A DNA stretch of 17,334 nt from Candidatus Rifleibacteriota bacterium (GTDB lineage: Bacteria; Riflebacteria; Ozemobacteria; Ozemobacterales; Ozemobacteraceae): assembly GCA_029560455.1 (NCBI GenBank), contig JAKQKW010000094.1, forward strand, positions 1-17,334, written 5' to 3'. The first letter of the stretch is position 1. Each line of letters begins with the position of its first letter. Under the pieces are notes generated by a model, which worked only from the letters and a program-made list of their open reading frames with translations, was not told where the DNA came from and searched no databases. Below, one piece after another: positions 13,936 to 17,334 of this stretch. The position numbers were made by a program, and so were the translations under genes.

Positions 13936-16731
13936 TCAATTGTATTGCAGAGTAATTCCGCGGTTTTTCAGGGTTTCAAGCGCCCATTTGCAGGTAACCG
14001 CGACTTTTTCACCGAGATGAGCATCGCTTTCGATCTTTTTCAGAACCGGTATCAGCTCGTGAATCTCGGCAATGCAGACCGTATAGATTGCCGCTTCCTT
14101 GAGCTCGTTGTCTGAAGAGTTGAGATACTTGCCGAGAATGACGCGCATGTCTTTTTCGCGCAAGGAGAAGACTTTCATACCATAGGCAGCGATCTGTTCG
14201 AGAGAAATGTTTTCAAGCACAGGAATGATGTGATAGACGAGCTGACGCTCACCCATGTTCTGCAACACTTCAATGGCGTTGTTAACGAGTTCTTCATTGC
14301 TTGAATACAGACTTTTAAAAAGGTCACGGGCTTCGCGGTTCTGTTCTGGCGCAATCAGGCAGACGATCAGGCGGGTCAGAGCCCAGGCCCGTTCTTTTAA
14401 GAGCATCTTCAGATAGACAGAATGCTCGCGGCGCAGTTCGCGGTTGATGACAAATTCTTCGAGCTTGTATTCATAGAGCTGCAGAATGACCTTGTGCCCG
14501 AAATGGTGCAGATAATCGCGCACGCCGGCGTTCTGCGAGGCAGCAAGAATACCGGCTACCGCTGCCCTTGCGTGCAGAGAACTGTCGCTGCTTTCGAGAA
14601 CCATTATCAGTTCACTGAACTTGTCGTCATAGTGCGAAATGAGAATTTCTTCGGCGAGTTTACGGTTACGCGGGCTTGAATCGGAGAGGCCCTCAACCAC
14701 ATGATAGAACCATTTCTGATCGCTGAGCCTGGTCAGCATTTTGAGAGCGAGAAACCTGATCTCACGAGAATCATCCTTGATGAGACGGCCGATAATTTCG
14801 TAATGCTCGTCAGAGTCACCGGTTGTCAGAATCTTTTCGAGCGCGGCTGCGGCTGCGTGCCGGACTTTAATTTCATCGCTGCGCAAAAATGGCCGCAGGT
14901 TGACCCAGAACCTTTCGTCGCCGGTGAGGCCCAGCATTTCGATCCCTTTCAGGACCTGTGGCTCATTACCGCTTGAAATACAGCCCTGAATGACACTTAA
15001 CGACTGCATCATCTGGTCGAGATCACCGATTTTGACAAAAACGATCGATGCGAGCCGGCGCAGGTCTTCCGATTCACTGTGGAGGAACGGCAGAACGCGG
15101 TCGCGAAGGCGTGCTGAGGCAGGAAACCCTGTCAGGGCACGCAATGCATGGCGCCTCAGATCGTCGTTGCGCGATTCAAGGCAGCCAAAGAGAAATTCTG
15201 CAACAAAATGATCGACCGGCAGATTTATCTGCCGCAGAATATCGAGTTTGCGCTCATCGCTGAAATGATTCAGCCTTGCGGTCATCTGCTCGCGACTGCT
15301 GCGATCGCCGTGACTGACGATCAGCTGAATTACCAGGGCGGTGGTATCTTCGTCCGCTGTGTCGAGGCTGTTAAGAAGCAGATTCAGGGTATTGGTGTCG
15401 AGGTTGAGTTTCTGCAGCTCACCTTTTCTGAAAAAGTCGAGGCTCGAACTGCGTAAAAGCTTGAGCAGGCTCTCGCGATATGGCTGTCTGATCATGAAGC
15501 CTACCAGAACCCATAAAAATGCAGCGACCAGAGGGAAAAACCTGACAAGGACCCCGGTTTTGTCGGCATAAAAAAGCAGGGCCCCTGAAAAAATCGTGCC
15601 CAGAGGCTGCAGAATTCCTTCGTTGACGGTAATGATTCTGGCCTTTTCGCGTGGCGGTAGAGCGTTGTAGAAAAGGCTGTTGACTGGCTGATACAAAGCG
15701 TTCTGCAGGCCGACCTGCACAAATTTTAGGGCAGTGCCGGGCATCAACGTGTAAGAAACTGCCGTTCCGGCAAAGCTGGTCAGAACCAGCCCGGGGTAAA
15801 GCAGATTGGTATTGCTGATGCCGAAGCGCTGAATCAGGTTCCCTGTGATGACACCCTGAAAAATAAAAGCAAAGATGCTGGCAAAAATTACGAAAAGCCC
15901 GTAGAATCGGGCTAGTTCGTTTTCTGAGGTAAAATGGCTGTTAAAAATTGAAGCGGCCTGGAATTCGGCAAAATAGAAGGTCAGATTCGAAAAAATAGCC
16001 GAAAGAACGAGAAAAAGAACCAGTTTCGACTCGGTCAGACTGCGCACAAAAATGCGCAGTTTTTCTGTCAGGCGCACTCTTTTGCGCTCACTCGGCTGAG
16101 TGAGAAAAGCCTGAATCTGTGGTTTGATAAAGCTGCCACTGCCGATAATGAAAAAGACAAATGCCGAAATATGAATGATCAGCCAGGCTCTGAGAATATC
16201 AGGTACCGGATAAATTGCCGCCAGCCAGTTAAGGCAGAGACCGGCAGCGATTCTGCCGGCAATCACACCGCTGAATATTATTGGCAGCAGCCGTTTTGCC
16301 TTGAGGGCGTTGAATTGTGTACTCATCAGCACCGACAGCACAACCGGTATGACGAACATCAGAATATTGGTGATAAAATAAAGAACGTAGCAACCGGTAG
16401 TTGTCTGCTGGTCGCTTGTATGAATGACCTGCACGGCACCGGCAATCGCCAGGGCTGAGACAATGCCTGATGCAAAAGTCAGGGTGCGCTTTTCCACACG
16501 GCCATGCATCAGGGTCAGCAGCACACTTACCGGAATCGCGAAAATCGAACAGATCATGAACATTGCCGGCAGGTTTTCAACCCCTGCCCTTTTGATGAAC
16601 AGGGTGTCAGAAATTGAGTCGCCGAGTGCGAGAGAAAACCAGCAGAGAAAAGTGAACAGCCAGAAAAAGCCGGTTTCGCGCCACTCGTTGGCTCTCACGT
16701 TCAACAGAGATTCGATTTTTTCAAGAATCAT
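13936..16731 (-). CDS. MFS/NTT-like membrane transporter fused to C-terminal HEAT-repeat solenoid
   Basis: The product has 931 residues. Residues 18-415 contain about twelve hydrophobic segments with the look of the ADP/ATP-translocase-like (NTT/Npt) branch of the major facilitator superfamily. Examples are the start ETGFFWLFTFLCWFSLALGD followed by S-x-x-L-F-I-K, a basic loop V-E-K-R-T-L, and a late PPREKARIITVNEG segment. Residues about 440-931 are helical repeats of the HEAT type, e.g. NDDLRRHALRALTGF and SEDLRRLASIVFVKIGD (about 522-570), plus IKVRHAAAAALEKI (about 625). The HEAT part is cytoplasmic by topology and may bind a partner. Nucleotide substrates are suggested by the family, but the key charged residues of true ATP/ADP exchangers were not checked, so the cargo is open. 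No strong ribosome binding site precedes the ATG. The gene follows tamB after 20 bases. Confidence 0.75.
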   Translation of the reverse strand: MILEKIESLLNVRANEWRETGFFWLFTFLCWFSLALGDSISDTLFIKRAGVENLPAMFMICSIFAIPVSVLLTLMHGRVEKRTLTFASGIVSALAIAGAVQVIHTSDQQTTTGCYVLYFITNILMFVIPVVLSVLMSTQFNALKAKRLLPIIFSGVIAGRIAAGLCLNWLAAIYPVPDILRAWLIIHISAFVFFIIGSGSFIKPQIQAFLTQPSERKRVRLTEKLRIFVRSLTESKLVLFLVLSAIFSNLTFYFAEFQAASIFNSHFTSENELARFYGLFVIFASIFAFIFQGVITGNLIQRFGISNTNLLYPGLVLTSFAGTAVSYTLMPGTALKFVQVGLQNALYQPVNSLFYNALPPREKARIITVNEGILQPLGTIFSGALLFYADKTGVLVRFFPLVAAFLWVLVGFMIRQPYRESLLKLLRSSSLDFFRKGELQKLNLDTNTLNLLLNSLDTADEDTTALVIQLIVSHGDRSSREQMTARLNHFSDERKLDILRQINLPVDHFVAEFLFGCLESRNDDLRRHALRALTGFPASARLRDRVLPFLHSESEDLRRLASIVFVKIGDLDQMMQSLSVIQGCISSGNEPQVLKGIEMLGLTGDERFWVNLRPFLRSDEIKVRHAAAAALEKILTTGDSDEHYEIIGRLIKDDSREIRFLALKMLTRLSDQKWFYHVVEGLSDSSPRNRKLAEEILISHYDDKFSELIMVLESSDSSLHARAAVAGILAASQNAGVRDYLHHFGHKVILQLYEYKLEEFVINRELRREHSVYLKMLLKERAWALTRLIVCLIAPEQNREARDLFKSLYSSNEELVNNAIEVLQNMGERQLVYHIIPVLENISLEQIAAYGMKVFSLREKDMRVILGKYLNSSDNELKEAAIYTVCIAEIHELIPVLKKIESDAHLGEKVAVTCKWALETLKNRGITLQYN

Positions 16732-16751
16732 TCATTGTACCCGTTCGAATT

Positions 16752-17334
16752 TTACCAGAATTTCCAGCCGTAGCGTACCCCGATGCGCTGTTCTTTGATT
16801 GGTTCCTTAAATTCGATATTTACCACGAAACCTTTGGGAAGTCTGTATTCGAAAATGTAGCTTTCATCCTGCCCCTGTTCCATGGTGCCCTCGTAGGCCA
16901 TGAAGATATTTTTGCCAATGTATTTGCCAACCCGGATGAATGCCCGTGATTTACCCGAAGTGCGGTCGAAAAGCGAAGAAAGAAAAAGTTCATCGAGGTT
17001 CAGGGCGGTCGAGATCGTGCTGCCGATCAGGGCAGAAATATAAGAATTCTTGAGACCCTCAAGGATTTCGGTTTCGAAAAGCTCTTTTGAATCGCTGTGC
17101 ATAGCGGTGTTGAGGTCACGGCCGAGGGTGAGCAGCGCCAGCAGGTCGCCTTCAGACATGGGTGGTGTCGAGTAAATCTGTGGCGTAAATGAGGAAACCT
17201 GCCCCTGCAGCGTCAGAAACACCTTGGTGCTCTGAATCTGCCCTTCAGATTTGACAAAGATATGTGGGTCGAGACTGTTGTCAACGCCTCCGAACCTGAT
17301 TTCGCCGGTTTCTATCTGAAACTGGCGCTGTTTG
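16752..17334 (-). CDS. tamB: TamB (DUF490) C-terminal domain, partial at the right edge
   Basis: This is the 3' end of a larger gene; 194 whole codons including the stop lie in the window and the frame stays open to the last base. The region GGVDNSLDPHIFVKSEG (near 17243-17291) followed by VFLTLQGQVSSFTPQIYST and PPMSEGDLLALLTLG is the classical TamB C-terminal pattern. The last residues GVRYGWKFW end in an aromatic residue, as in beta-structured outer-membrane-facing proteins. TamB spans the periplasm of diderm bacteria and helps outer-membrane protein assembly or moves phospholipids to the outer membrane, often with a BamA-like partner. A GTG at 17222 is an internal Val codon in this frame, not a start. 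The next gene starts 20 bases downstream, so tamB probably heads or lies within the same operon. The upstream part and any BamA/TamA partner are outside the window. Confidence 0.9.
   Translation of the reverse strand, partial: KQRQFQIETGEIRFGGVDNSLDPHIFVKSEGQIQSTKVFLTLQGQVSSFTPQIYSTPPMSEGDLLALLTLGRDLNTAMHSDSKELFETEILEGLKNSYISALIGSTISTALNLDELFLSSLFDRTSGKSRAFIRVGKYIGKNIFMAYEGTMEQGQDESYIFEYRLPKGFVVNIEFKEPIKEQRIGVRYGWKFW

Overview
The window is almost entirely coding and comes from a diderm bacterium of about 50% GC. The evidence for an outer membrane is a TamB-type C-terminus at the right edge, a lipobox lipoprotein and several Sec-exported proteins. I cannot assign a phylum from sequence alone. 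The mix of a NTT-like transporter fused to HEAT repeats, a DUF2723 membrane protein, an NHL/FecR envelope pair and an orphan GlyS-like protein suggests an uncultured deep-branching lineage; a Riflebacteria-like group is only a guess.

Layout. One gene lies on the plus strand: a small lipoprotein (179-847) with a plausible promoter and ribosome binding site. Everything else is on the minus strand and reads from right to left in three blocks. Block A (16752 to the right edge, down to 10980) is a tight cluster: tamB C-terminus, an MFS/NTT-like transporter with HEAT repeats, a cyclic-nucleotide-binding protein with a degenerate GGDEF-like domain, and a DUF2723 (GT-C-like) membrane protein. Block B (8950-10914) is one gene encoding a full-length but highly diverged homologue of the glycyl-tRNA synthetase beta subunit. 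It has its own good promoter and a TTG start, and no glyQ is beside it. Block C (888-8880) starts at another promoter-like sequence and runs lon, engB (with a long disordered tail), an exported helical-repeat protein, an exported Ig-like/NHL beta-propeller protein, and an exported FecR-like protein. Overlapping ATGA junctions join lon to engB and NHL to fecR.

How the genes fit together. Block A is envelope and membrane work: outer-membrane biogenesis or lipid transport (TamB), a membrane carrier with a HEAT solenoid, a nucleotide-sensing protein probably acting with it, and a membrane glycosyltransferase-like protein. Block C starts with cytoplasmic housekeeping (proteolysis and ribosome assembly; lon next to engB is a known arrangement in other bacteria) and ends with three exported proteins of unknown role that may form a periplasmic or cell-surface module. 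The most unusual items are the GlyS-like protein that has lost the family's signature motifs, the nucleotide sensor with a dead GGDEF next to the NTT-HEAT transporter, and the EngB tail. No tRNA, rRNA, CRISPR array, insertion sequence or phage gene was seen, and apart from positions 1-178 no gap exceeds about 70 bases.
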